Assembly: GCA_911728435.2 (NCBI GenBank)
Contig: OU452213.1
Span: forward strand, 10,907,834-10,971,833
Origin: Apoderus coryli
Taxonomy: Eukaryota > Arthropoda > Insecta > Coleoptera > Attelabidae
Reading direction: 5' to 3'
Length of the DNA stretch: 64,000 nucleotides
A model generated the notes under the pieces. It saw only the letters and a program-made list of their open reading frames with translations. It ran no database searches and was not told where the DNA came from. Both the position numbers and the translations under genes were made by a program. Of this stretch, positions 41,480 to 52,892 are shown one piece after another (positions within the stretch are counted from its first letter, which is position 1; every line of letters starts with the position of its first letter).

Positions 41480-41957
41480 TGTGTTCTTGGTAAGTACTAG
41501 ATGGATAAAGCTAAATAATATGATTTCACTCTTACTTAGTTTTGAAACAACGTCGAAGACATTTTTTGCAACCATTGAACATTTAATAACTCATTTGTTG
41601 CTTTCAGTTGTTCCCTCAAATTATTTAGTCTCATTGGCTTTCGTGAATTTTCTTTCAGAATTTCCTCTGGGTTTAACATTTTAATTCGCTTTTCCCTTAT
41701 CTGCGTTTTTTTCGCTTATCTGCGTTTTCAGAGCATCAATATCGTCTAAAACAACATGATTTATTTAGATTTACAGACGAATATAAATTTAAAAAGTAAT
41801 CAATAATAAAACTAGCAAAAATACCTTCAATATATAAAATACAAAGGTTTGTAAGTTTTTTATATCTTCGGTGATCCAATCCAATCCAATCTCCTGTACT
41901 ATATCATCATCAAGGAATCTGAGATAAGCATACCCCATACTAAAAAGAGTAAAAAGT
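41480..41957 (-). pseudogene. Possible two-exon gene fragment (SAM-like and coiled-coil pieces)
   Basis: Minus strand 41956 to about 41828, after a TTTTTAG acceptor, reads MGYAYLRFLDDDIVQEIG, then LDWITEDIKNLQTFVFYILK, and ends at AAG|GTATTT. The pattern resembles a short SAM-like helix bundle. About 75 nt further a TTGTTTTAG acceptor opens DDIDALKTQI. A near-duplicate of ACGCAGATAAG 20 bp later shifts the frame into KRIKMLNPEEILKEN, LREQLKATNELLNV and a stop. Exon phases do not match and the frame is broken, so this is a decayed gene or chance. No product assigned. Confidence 0.25.
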
Positions 41958-41959
41958 TC

Positions 41960-43758
41960 TTAAATATTGTCATTAATTCTCAATTCTTAATATAATAATA
42001 AATTATCATTAATTCTTTAGATCTCCTTTCATCTCCCAAAAGTCTTAAATGTGTGTATAAATTGAAGAAAATTTAATAAAATAAAAATTGTTAAAATAAC
42101 TACGAATAATGTTCCATATTTCACCGTTTTGGAAAATTTAACACATTTGTTTTATTAATTGATTGTGGTGAAATATCTATTATTACAGTACCTATATGTA
42201 CAGGGTGTATTCTGGTTGATGGTATACACTTTGTTTTGTTGTTTTGGGAAAAGTAACTAAGTACGAATATTTTGAAAATGTAAGTAATTACTTAAGTTGG
42301 ATTTTTTCGATATAGTTAATTAGGTAGACAACTATTAAAACGTTTTTTTCTTTATTAACGTTGATAAAGTTCACAAGAATAAATGTATTCTACCACTTCA
42401 CCCAAATTACATATTATAGTGACAATATTATTGTATGCTGATAGATTAGGTATTAGTACAGCTAATACACACAATTAGCTGTCGTATTAGGTTGATCTGA
42501 ATAATCACTTGCGTGCGTACTAATGATAATGATTACTATAATATTATATTAGCAGAGCATAGGCTATGTTTTTTATTCCTTATAAAGACAATGATATACC
42601 TTGGTAAAAAGAATAATTTATTTGCTTACCTGCTTCTTATAATAATAATCACAACACACAACACAAAGTTATTAAGTTATTTTATGCTGTTAGATAGTCA
42701 TAGATGAAAGATATTATAATATATATTTAGGTTAGCATTTACACTTATTTTATTACACAATTGAGATAGAGTAATTAACATATTATTGATAATGAAAAAC
42801 AAAACATAAACCGACGCCATAACAAAACACGATGCTAGAATGGAATTTGGGCTAGGTTAGACTAAGAAAAAAATTGTACCGCAGCAGTGTTGTCATAGGG
42901 AATTATCAAATTGTAACATATTTTATTCGACAATTCCAAAATCAAGATTATTACAGACTTTGTTGTCTGATTATTATGCATGAGTTTATTCAGTTGACGA
43001 TAGTTTTTTATTGTTTTCTGGAATATATAACGACGACATAGAGATTGCAACAGATGTTTTAATTACATTTAGATATATTGACTTTTTATAAATATAAAGA
43101 CAATAACAAAATATGCGCCATAGCAATTAATATAATAATAGATAATAGGTATATAAATATACGCTATTATTGTTATAGATAGAGAATAGTAGGTATTAAA
43201 TAAGCTACCAAAATTGAGTTATGACGACATACATGTTGTATTCACACACACTTCTGGATGTGATTGTATTAATATTCATGTCTTCACCCATTCTATAGTA
43301 ATTTTGAAATATATTATGATATAATTCTATACCGTGTCAGAAGTCAGCTGCAATCGGCAACACTGAACTCTGAACTACTCCCAAGCGTCAAGCATAAACT
43401 ACTATACCTACTTACTAGTTGCCAGATTTAGTTCAAATCCGCAGTTTTGTCGCGATTTTCTTCAAAAAATATTCATATATATTTGAGTTTTTTTCTTATT
43501 AGTTATTTTTTTATTTATTTAGTTATCATGTTATCGGCAAAACCAGGAGCAAATGTATGTTCATGCCACCGCAATTGTGACTCTTTTGATATACTTTGCT
43601 AACTTTTCGTATGGAAAAAATGTAATTAAATTTTGAATACCTATCTGTGCGTTAGTAAAAGTTACTAGGTATATAATTATGTATATAGGTAGGTAATATC
43701 AAAGATTAATGTACATTAATCTTTGGTAATAGTGATGGCTATACCTCGGCAACACTGA
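41960..43758. other. No supported gene
   Basis: AT-rich intergenic or intronic DNA. CGGCAACACTGA words recur near 43355 and 43748, and related words near 43960 and 44178. ACAGGGTGTATTC near 42200 looks like a transposon terminus, but no partner was found. Confidence 0.4.
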
Positions 43759-43765
43759 GTATTAG

Positions 43766-43943
43766 CATTGTGTTTATTATAATATAGTGTGTCAGCGCTT
43801 GGTTAGTACCATCATCTAACAACAGACGGCGTTATCAACTTCAGTCGTTCATTAATAAATTTCTGGTATATGATGACGCCATCTGTTGTTAGTTGACAGG
43901 TACTATCCAAGCGCTGACACACTATATTATAATAAACACAATG
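43766..43943. mobile_element. MITE, 178 bp, with 7-bp target-site duplication
   Basis: The left end CATTGTGTTTATTATAATAT and the right end ATATTATAATAAACACAATG are perfect inverted copies. Pairing continues through AGTGTGTCAGCGCTTGG and further, with small differences, into ACAACAGACGGCGT. GTATTAG occurs directly outside both ends (43759-43765 and 43944-43950). No coding capacity. Confidence 0.9.
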
Positions 43944-44399
43944 GTATTAGTAAATGGTCAGCGTTGCCGGTTGTAACATAATAATTATTATTATGATTTT
44001 GCACTTAACTAAATCTGGTACTAAATTTGTACTGTAAGATGAATCTAATGAATCTGTACTAGGATTTTTTATATACTAAATTGGCCAACAATTGACCTGT
44101 TTTCTTGGTGACGTAACATAATATGTTCTAAAATCTGTGCAGCTATAATAACATTATATTATTATGTTTAAGCATGTTATCGGCAACAGTGGATATGGTA
44201 AGAAAATCATAACTATTTTGGCAACACACAAAAAACAAAGTAGTAGTTTTCTTTATAAAGACAATGACCTCACCTATCTATATAATTACTGTTTAGGTAT
44301 ATAATTTATTTTAATAACTTAAAACGCCGTGTTGTTTTATGCAATAATTTCTTAAAATAAAGAGCTCAAGAAATCTGCATTATTTAGGATAACGGAAAT

Positions 44400-47295
44400 G
44401 AATGAAATTTTTTATTGAATCCGTATTGAAACCAATCGTATCGTGGAAATTCTTATTTAGCAATTCTATATTAAACGCAATTGAAATAAGCAGTAAACTA
44501 ATTCAAACTGATAAAACCAAATTAATTATTTGATTTAGAATGCCTTATTGAAACCAATAATACTTCCATATTAAACGCAATTGAAATAAGCAGTTTTATA
44601 CCGCATAAAAACTAATTCAAACTGATAAAACCAAATTAAACCTTTCATTTGGAATGCCTTATTGAAACCAATAAATTCCAAATAAGGAATTTCTTATTAA
44701 TCCATATTGAAACCAATTCGTTTTATGGCAATTTTTATTCAGTAATTCCATATTAAACGCAATTGAAATAAGCAGTTTTATACCGCATAAAAACTAATTC
44801 AAACTGATAAAACCAAATTAAACCTTTCATTTGGAATGCCTTATTGAAACCAATAAATTCCAAATAAGGAATTTCTTATTAATCCATATTGAAACCAATT
44901 CGTTTCATGGTAATTTTTATTCAGTACTTCCATATTAAACGCAATTGAAATAAGCAGTTTTATGCCGCATAAAAACTAATTCAAACTGATAAAACCAAAT
45001 TAAACATTTGATTTGGAATGCCTTATTGAAACCAACAATTCCCAAATAAAGAATTTCTTATTAATCCATATTGAAACCAATTCGTTTTATGGCAATTTTT
45101 ATTCAGTAATTCCATATTAAACGCAATTGAAATAAGCAGTTTTATACCGCATAAAAACTAATTCAAACTGATAAAACCAAATTAAACCTTTCATTTGGAA
45201 TGCCTTATTGAAACCAATAAATTCCAAATAAAGAATTTCTTATTAATCCATATTGAAACCAATTCGTTTCATGGTAATTTTTATTCAGTACTTCCATATT
45301 AAACGCAATTGAAATAAGCAGTTTTATGCCACATAAAAACTAATTCAAACTGATAAAACCAAATTAAACCTTTCATTTGGAATGCCTTATTGAAACCAAT
45401 AAATTCCAAATAAGGAATTTCTTATTAATCCATATTGAAACCAATTCGTTTCATGGTAATTTTTATTCAGTACTTCCATATTAAACGCAATTGAAATAAG
45501 CAGTTTTATGCCGCATAAAAACTAATTCAAACTGATAAAACCAAATTAAACATTTGATTTGGAATACCTTATTGAAACCAATAAATTCCAAATAAAGAAT
45601 TTCTTATTAATCCATATTGAAACCAATTCGTTTCATGGTAATTTTTATTCAGTACTTCCATATTAAACGCAATTGAAATAAGCAGTTTTATGCCACATAA
45701 AAACTAATTCAAACTGATAAAACCAAATTAAACATTTGATTTGGAATACCTTATTGAAACCATTAAATTCCAAATAAAGAATTTCTTATTAATCCATATT
45801 GAAACCAATTCGTTTTATGGCAATTTTTATTCAGTAATTCCATATTAAACGCAATTGAAATACGCAGTTTTATACCGCATAAAAACTAATTCAAACTGAT
45901 AAAACCAAATTAAACATTTGATTTGGAATGCCTTATTGAAACCAACAATTCCCAAATAAAGAATTTCTTATTAATCCATATTGAAACCAATTCGTTTTAT
46001 GGCAATTTTTATTCAGTAATTCCATATTAAACGCAATTGAAATAAGCAGTTTTATACCGCATAAAAACTAATTCAAACTGATAAAACCAAATTAAACATT
46101 TGATTTGGAATACCTTATTGAAACCATTAAATTCCAAATAAAGCATTTCTTATTAATCCATATTGAAACCAATTCGTTCCATGGTAATTTTTATTCAGTA
46201 CTTCCATATTAAACGCAATTGAAATAAGCAGTTTTATGCCGCATAAAAACTAATTCAAACTGATAAAACCAAATTAAACATTTGATTTGGAATGCCTTAT
46301 TGAAACCAACAATTCCCAAATAAAGAATTTCTTATTAATCCATATTGAAACCAATTCGTTTTATAGCAATTTTTATTCAGTAATTCCATATTAAACGCAA
46401 TTGAAATACGCAGTTTTATACCGCATAAAAACTAATTCAAACTGATAAAACCAAATTAAACATTTGATTTGGAATACCTTATTGAAACCAATAAATTCCA
46501 AATAAAGAATTTCTTATTAATCCATATTGAAACCAATTCGTTTCATGGTAATTTTTATTCAGTACTTCCATATTAAACGCAATTGAAATAAGCAGTTTTA
46601 TGCCACATAAAAACTAATTCAAACTGATAAAACCAAATTAAACCTTTCATTTGGAATGCCTTACTGAAACCAATAAATTCCAAATAAGGAATTTCTTATT
46701 AATCCATATTAAAACCAATTCGTTTCATGGTAATTTTTATTCAGTACTTCCATATTAAACGCAATTGAAATAAGCAGTTTTATGCCGCATAAAAACTAAT
46801 TCAAACTGATAAAACCAAATTAAACATTTGATTTGGAATGCCTTATTGAAACCAACAATTCCCAAATAAAGAATTTCTTATTAATCCATATTGAAACCAA
46901 TTCGTTTTATGGCAATTTTTATTCAGTAATTCCATATTAAACGCAATTGAAATAAGCAGTTTTATACCGCATAAAAACTAATTCAAACTGATAAAACCAA
47001 ATTAAACATTTGATTTGGAATACCTTATTGAAACCATTAAATTCCAAATAAAGAATTTCTTATTAATCCATATTGAAACCAATTCGTTCCATGGTAATTT
47101 TTATTCAGTACTTCCATATTAAACGCAATTGAAATAAGCAGTTTTATGCCGCATAAAAACTAATTCAAACTGATAAAACCAAATTAAACATTTGATTTGG
47201 AATGCCTTATTGAAACCAACAATTCCCAAATAAAGAATTTCTTATTAATCCATATTGAAACCAATTCGTTTTATGGCAATTTTTATTCAGTAATA
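44400..47295 (+). repeat. Satellite array, ~182-bp unit, about 16 copies
   Basis: CGCAATTGAAATAAGCAG recurs near 44476, 44574, 44757, 44939, 45123, 45304, 45486, 45668 and on to 47121, mostly every 181-182 bp; the first unit is shortened. Two unit variants are mixed without a strict order: one with CAGTAATTCC and TTATGGCAATT, the other with CAGTACTTCC and TTCATGGTAATT. The array ends in degenerate sequence at about 47295. Confidence 0.97.
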
Positions 47296-48020
47296 TTAAA
47301 CATATTAAACACTATTCATTTTAACCTATTAAATCCGTATAAAACCCACTTTGTTTTGAATCTGTAATGGCATATTAGATCTAATCATATTTAAAACTTA
47401 TAGAGACCAATACAATTCCATTGATGTGTTTTATATGTATATCCAAATAAACCCAAACCATATTGAATCATATAAGATTACTATTAAAATAACATAGAGC
47501 TTGTCAAAGCCAGATTAAAACCTACATTCACTTATAGATACTTATAGATCCAGATCAAGTTTTAATATGATTCTATACGGTATTTTCAACAGGGTACAAA
47601 TCTATAAGTATAATCATAATTTGACTATAATCCATAAATCAATCTATTTAAATGCAATAAAATATTAATATTATGTAAAGGAATCGCAGCAATTTGCTTT
47701 ACTAATAAGATATCGAAGCAATTTGAATTTTGTCATATACGAGGCCTACTTAATCTTGAAAAAAAGAGGAAAAAGCCATCTTTTCATTTAAGTTCCTGTA
47801 AAACTTTCTTTTGGTTTAGATTTTGGAGAAAGTGAAATTTCAGTTACATATTTGGTTATTCAAAGCATAACTATTAGTTCCTGTCAATCTTAGATCAATT
47901 AAAAAAAATCTACGCTACCTCAGCTAAGGTCCTTGTATATATTTTTAAGTTTTGTTATTTAATTTTCATTTACCTTTTTCGGCCTTGTTTGTTGCCATTG
48001 CGACCAATCTTTTGCTTCGG
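47296..48020. other. Degenerate satellite edge and unassigned sequence
   Basis: The first ~250 bp contain diverged pieces reminiscent of both satellites (TTAAATCCGTATAAAACC, ACCATATTGAATCATATAAG). Beyond that nothing is recognisable. Confidence 0.35.
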
Positions 48021-48024
48021 CCAG

Positions 48025-48270
48025 TTATGATTCTAAAAATTCAATTACTTTCGTACCACAAATTCTTACAGGATATCTGCTCGAAAAATATCCATATTTA
48101 CCTGCTATAGCGATCGCCGAAACCGAAAGTCTTTTGACTAAATCTGCAGTTAGTTCTTCAGACAAGCCAATATTTACAAGAATTGGTACACGTTTAAAAA
48201 AGTTACAATGCAAGTACAAAATATTATTATTATATTTTTTTTGGATCACCCTTAATGAAGTTAATAACAT
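48025..48270 (-). CDS. Unidentified 81-residue open frame
   Basis: Contains PILVNIGLSEELTADLVKR, then SVSAIAIAGKYGYFSSRYPV and GTKVIEFLES. The composition looks more protein-like than chance, and coding character seems to continue past the stop (PKQKIGRNGNK-like in another frame). I recognise no domain. It could be a pseudogene remnant. Confidence 0.25.
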   Translation of the reverse strand: MLLTSLRVIQKKYNNNILYLHCNFFKRVPILVNIGLSEELTADLVKRLSVSAIAIAGKYGYFSSRYPVRICGTKVIEFLES

Positions 48271-48449
48271 AATTAAAACTCGAGATAATTCTGTATCTTT
48301 CGCACCAATACCACGTAATCGTATCTATATACTAGGTATTATAGTATAGTATTAAGTAAGGTATTAAACACTTTTTTATTCATCGTCACATACATAAGCT
48401 CAAATATTTCACTGAACTATTTCGGCGACGTAAAAACAATCAAATAAAT

Positions 48450-48760
48450 AAGAGGGGAAAGCGTGCAACGGCGCTGGAGGCCACTGCGTCGCATCCGTGT
48501 TGTTTTATATACACACTGGAGGCCAATTTGTCGCTACATGTATGGAGGCCATTTGCTATCTTGTGTTTCATTTTTATTTGTATAAGTTTTATTTTGTATT
48601 TCCTTACCCCTCTCACCGTGCCCTTAATAAGATGGCAAATGCGAATCGTCTGGTATATAATATACAGCTGTAGCATTAGCGGAAAGGGTGGAGGCATGTG
48701 CGTCTGTTATATGTGTGGAGGCAAGTAAGATAGGTAGGCCAATATATATATATATATAAC
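48450..48760. repeat. GGAGGC-rich dispersed element, copy 2
   Basis: GGAGGCCACTGCGTC, GGAGGCCAATTTGTCGC, GGAGGCCATTTGC, GGAGGCATGTGCGTC and GGAGGCAAGTAAGATAGG occur within 300 bp and end in a TA microsatellite (48742-48759). Copy 1 at 12060-12445 has the same word family, AAGATAGGTGG, and an adjoining TA run. Confidence 0.55.
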
Positions 48761-50188
48761 TGATGTAAAATTTTTGGGATGTATGGCCAGGTGGGTAATG
48801 TAGTATAAAAACTCTTTATTACTCTGCCAAGCTTTCGAATCTTATTTAATTCTTCCTCAGGGCTACAATACAAAGACACAGAAAATCACCATATAAAAGT
48901 TATTACACTTAATGTTTGTACATATTGTTGTTTTTTTTTCTCCTTACCTAGGTGGTAATTAAGTTTAACATTCTAAAATATTTCTTAGCATCTCTAGAAG
49001 CAAGAATACGTTGCTACCAGTGAAAGAAATTAATTAATAGCAAGACATTTGTTTTTTGTTTTAATTTGGATATGGTTTATTTACATTAAAAGTTAGGTTA
49101 ACGCAGTTGCAAGTCTTCGTTTATTTTATTTATATTATTAGTAAATATTGTTAATTTAAATCCTACACAAGGAAAAAAATACTAAAAAACGCTTATTCTT
49201 GGAAATGATTGAGACCAATCAAGGGAGCAAGGTATTAAACAAGAGAAGAGATGTGGACGAAGCCAGTATATTTTATTCGTATCTACTTACGATAAACAGC
49301 AGGACTGAGGCCTTGACGTTTGACAGATCGGGATCATCTCTGGATGACTAACAGCCAGGGATATTTAGGTCGAGCTGGCGGTGGAGCTCTTCTGCATCTG
49401 GGCTCTCTGGCAGTTGGTGACAGCAACTGCTATTAAATAAGAACGTTGCGGGGTATTAGTGGCAAATGCCGCGAGACTGTTTTGTGGAAGACTTCATCGT
49501 TGCTTGTCCTTTTGGGTGGTTGATCTTGAGGCTGATTAGTGACAGTTTTTAGCTTCTTTCATCGCTCCCTAATAATATATCCCTTCAACAATTTTTTGTT
49601 TATATTTGTTTGATATTGGTGGCAAGTATCAGACAATACAATTGATCCTTTGTCATGTCGATGTTTTTCCTCTGAGGAATTAGACAATTGTAACAGGGTT
49701 GTCTGGTTCCTGGGGTTTTTGTTTTGAGCGAAAGTATCCGCATCCATAGACAACAATTTCATCTGCGTTCGCTGGTTATAGAGATAGCTATAAAATTAAC
49801 AATATTTACTAATAATATAAATAAAATAAACGAAGACTTGCAACTGCGTTAACCTAACTTTTAATGTAAATAAACCATATCCAAATTAAAACAAAAAACA
49901 AATGTCTTGCTATTAATTAATTTCTTTCACTGGTAGCAACGTATTCTTGCTTCTAGAGATGCTAAGAAATATTTTAGAATGTTAAACTTAATTACCACCT
50001 AGGTAAGGGAAAAAAAAAACAACAATATGTACAAACATTAAGTGTAATAACTTTTATATGGTGATTTTCTGTGTCTTTGTATTGTAGCCCTGAGGAAGAA
50101 TTAAATAAGATTCGAAAGCTTGGCAGAGTAATAAAGAGTTTTTATATACATTACCCACCTGGCCATACATCCCAAAAATTTTACATCA
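48759..50188. mobile_element. ~1.43-kb element with ~390-bp terminal inverted repeats
   Basis: The left arm, from AACTGATGTAAAATTTTTGG (48759) to about 49152, is repeated almost perfectly in inverse from about 49797 to CCAAAAATTTTACATCAGTT (50188). The ~640-bp interior is less AT-rich. On the minus strand it contains a 67-residue open frame (49559-49762, with LSMDADTFAQNKNPRNQTTL) of unknown identity. In the right arm, CCTGAGGAAGAATTAAATAA followed by GATTCGAAAGC resembles the CTGANGA...GAAA boxes found in Penelope-like element terminal repeats, but too weakly for a firm call. The near-identity of the arms argues for a recent origin. Confidence 0.8.
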
Positions 50189-50972
50189 GTTGTATTTTCA
50201 ACAAGTTGGCCAAGAGAAACAAACATTGTTATATATATATATGTAAAACACCCATTGTTTTCTAAACATTTTCACGACGTTCTTACGCGCCTTATAAACA
50301 CGAAAAAGGCGCAGATTTATAAAACAAATCGACTCGTTAACGGTTCTATAAATGTTGCTTGTTGCTATTATACAATAGTTTTTAGAACGTTTATAAATAT
50401 CTAATAAAGATCAAATAAAACTGTTATAAAACAGTTTTATTATAGCTCTGTTACTAGAACAAAACGACATATTCTACTATAAAACTGTTATAAACATATT
50501 TTATAAGAGCCTCAATTGCAACATTTTTGCTATCAACGGTAACAGTTAAATGATATAAACGTTTTTTTAAAATACCTTTTTACACAAAATTATTTTATAA
50601 TTATTATGCATTGTTGTTGGTACACATTAATAAAATCTGAACAATCATGGAGGTAAAAATAATATAAAACGCTATAATACCAATAATGAATGATAAAATA
50701 AGTCAGATAAAATTCACCCATGAGCAGATTTGGCTGCGAAACAAAATTTACTGTTAAATATATTGTATATTATTACTAAAATTTTAATGCGCCTTGCGAA
50801 TTATGTAAATTAATGAATTTAGATTTTATAAATTATATAAAATATTTTTTTTATTGCCACTTATTGTTGAAAATAATCTTTTGGGATATCCTTCATTATG
50901 TAATGACTGATTCTGTATACCTTATTAGCTAAGATAATTTTACAAATTATAAAAAATATTAATTTTAAAAGT

Positions 50973-51155
50973 TTGGTCAACATGGCTAACAACTTAAAGA
51001 AACCAAAAATGGCTTCTTCCTTATACGATGCTTATAAAACAAAATTATCTCAACCCAGACGAGTATGCTCTTTAGATAGCTATTACAAAATAACTGCAGC
51101 ATTGTTTTATACAGGGGTGTATTCGTTAAAAAACATAAATCTCATAATATTTTAA
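50973..51155 (+). CDS. Unidentified 60-residue open frame
   Basis: Reads NLKKPKMASSLYDAYKTK, then LSQPRRVCSLDSYYKITAAL. Composition is protein-like (Lys/Ser/Tyr-rich start, then a hydrophobic end) and distinct from the AT-rich surroundings. There is no recognised domain, and it lies inside the TTATAAAAC-rich region. It could be a small element-borne or host exon. Confidence 0.25.
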   Translation: MVNMANNLKKPKMASSLYDAYKTKLSQPRRVCSLDSYYKITAALFYTGVYSLKNINLIIF

Positions 51156-51268
51156 GTGCAAATAAAATGTAATATAAAATTAATATTACCTGAAACCCCT
51201 TTGATAGCATAAGAATGATATGATTATTTTATATCTATCATATGGATACTAGTCAAAATATAAGTTGG

Positions 51269-51353
51269 TATAGTACGACACAGTTAAGAATGATACACTT
51301 TTATATGGATAGCCAATTTAAAAGCGTATACGTATTAACTGTGTCGTACTATA
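51269..51353. repeat. 85-bp hairpin with perfect 19-bp terminal inverted repeats
   Basis: TATAGTACGACACAGTTAA at 51269-51287 and TTAACTGTGTCGTACTATA at 51335-51353 are exact inverse copies. Inner parts pair partly (ACACTTTTA with TAAAAGCGT). It may be a very short MITE or a precursor-like RNA hairpin. Confidence 0.85.
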
Positions 51354-52892
51354 GGTACCTATGTTTTATGTAAACGTGAAGAATTTTTTATGAACCAGTT
51401 ATGGTGTAAAAAAAATATATTTCCCTAAGCTTGATAATGAATAATGAAGCTAATTACAAGTATTTTTCTTGAAGTTTTATGTATTTAGTAATCGTTTGCC
51501 ATTATTTAAAATAAATTAATAGTAAAACAAACTAAAACAAGCTTGTATATAAATGCTCTAAAAAATCAAAATTTAATTAAAAGGTGCTGCAAAAAATATA
51601 TAAGATAAAATGTATAGAAATTAATCAAGTCTAGTCCGTCTACTTGAAGTATTCGTGCTTGATACTTTGATGCTTGTGTGAGTCGCCGCCGTGTGTCGCA
51701 TCGTCTCAATATTGGAATAATAACAAAATAGTAAACAGAGTTTTACAAAACAAACTTTAACATATGTTTTATAAAAGCTTTTAATGTGTTCTTATAAAAC
51801 AAAATGCTTTTATAGCTACTCTCTTATTAGCTTTTACGGGAGTAATTTAAACATAACCTAAATTGAGCCCTTTGTTTATGTTATGTATGTTATAACTGCC
51901 GTTATTAAAACGGTTTGTTGAGTGTCTTTAAGAGAGTTCGAGGATCTTGAGGTAGAAAATTTGACATGTGTTTATTGAGTATAGCAAAAAGCTTCTTTTG
52001 GGAAAAATGCGGAACATTATTTGGTACTGCCCATGTTCGCATGTTTTCTCTTAGTTTTGCATTTTTTTCTAGCTCACTTGTGCTTGAAGCATGATATTGA
52101 TCAGCAGTTCTCTATTTCGGCTACCCGCTCACCATCTAGTAATAATTCCTCCTGGGAAATTATCAGTCTCCAAAATATTTGGTGTCTTATAAATTGTCAT
52201 TAATTTGGTTAGATTCCATTACAGTTTGCTACTCTTTATTATAGTCACTAATGTTTTCCCTTTGATAATTTATAATAATTTAATTAATTTTCTATTAAAT
52301 GCACAACTGCGTTTGGTTTGGACAACATTTCAAACCTGTGTATGATATAACAATAAATATCAGTTGAAAATAAATATGACTATGTTATATATTAGTTCTA
52401 GGTAATGTTTATGACAGCATTTTAATTTTATAAAATATGTATTGGCAACATATTTATTTTTTTATTGTTTTTAATAAAATAACTAAAAAACAATTTTGTA
52501 ATTATTAATTTGCGCACAAATTTGCTGCAGAAAACAAATCGCTCTTAATAACGGCAATAAAGAAACTATTTTATTATTACGAAATGTACTTTAACAGAAT
52601 AATTTTATAATTGTTTTTAAAGGAACAAGTTAATCCAGACTAGTACTTTTACAAAATGCTTTTAAAACCAATTATCATTCGGAACAAATTCGTCCTACAA
52701 AAAGTATTTTATAAACGTTTATAAAATTGTTACAATATCATATTTTATAACTATTTTATTATTTTGCTGTAAAAACGTCCTTAAAATAATTTTTCTCACT
52801 GAAAAGTTTGACACAGCAGTTTAATCACGAAACGCAACTTTAAAGAACAAAAAAGTTTTAACTAAGCGGCAATAAAATAATTATAAAATATA

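Larger units (their letters stand above)
50230..52800. repeat. TTATAAAAC/GTTTTATAA-rich region
   Basis: The words TTATAAAAC, GTTTTATAA, CTATAAAAC and TTATAAACG recur more than fifteen times on both strands, concentrated at about 50310-50560, 51725-51835 and 52640-52800. The symmetric concentration at both ends suggests the bounds of one non-autonomous element, but its termini were not resolved. Confidence 0.4.

Noticed and set aside
44400..47295. CRISPR-like regular repeats
   Set aside because: Complete ~182-bp units without spacers. It is a satellite.
49559..49762. Confident call of a Penelope-type protein in the long-TIR element
   Set aside because: The 67-residue frame shows no RT or GIY-YIG motif. 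Only the arms hint at a Penelope relationship.
52021..52203. 60-residue plus-strand frame with hydrophobic start (signal-peptide-like)
   Set aside because: Short and AT-rich, with no neighbouring coding signal and no recognisable mature part.
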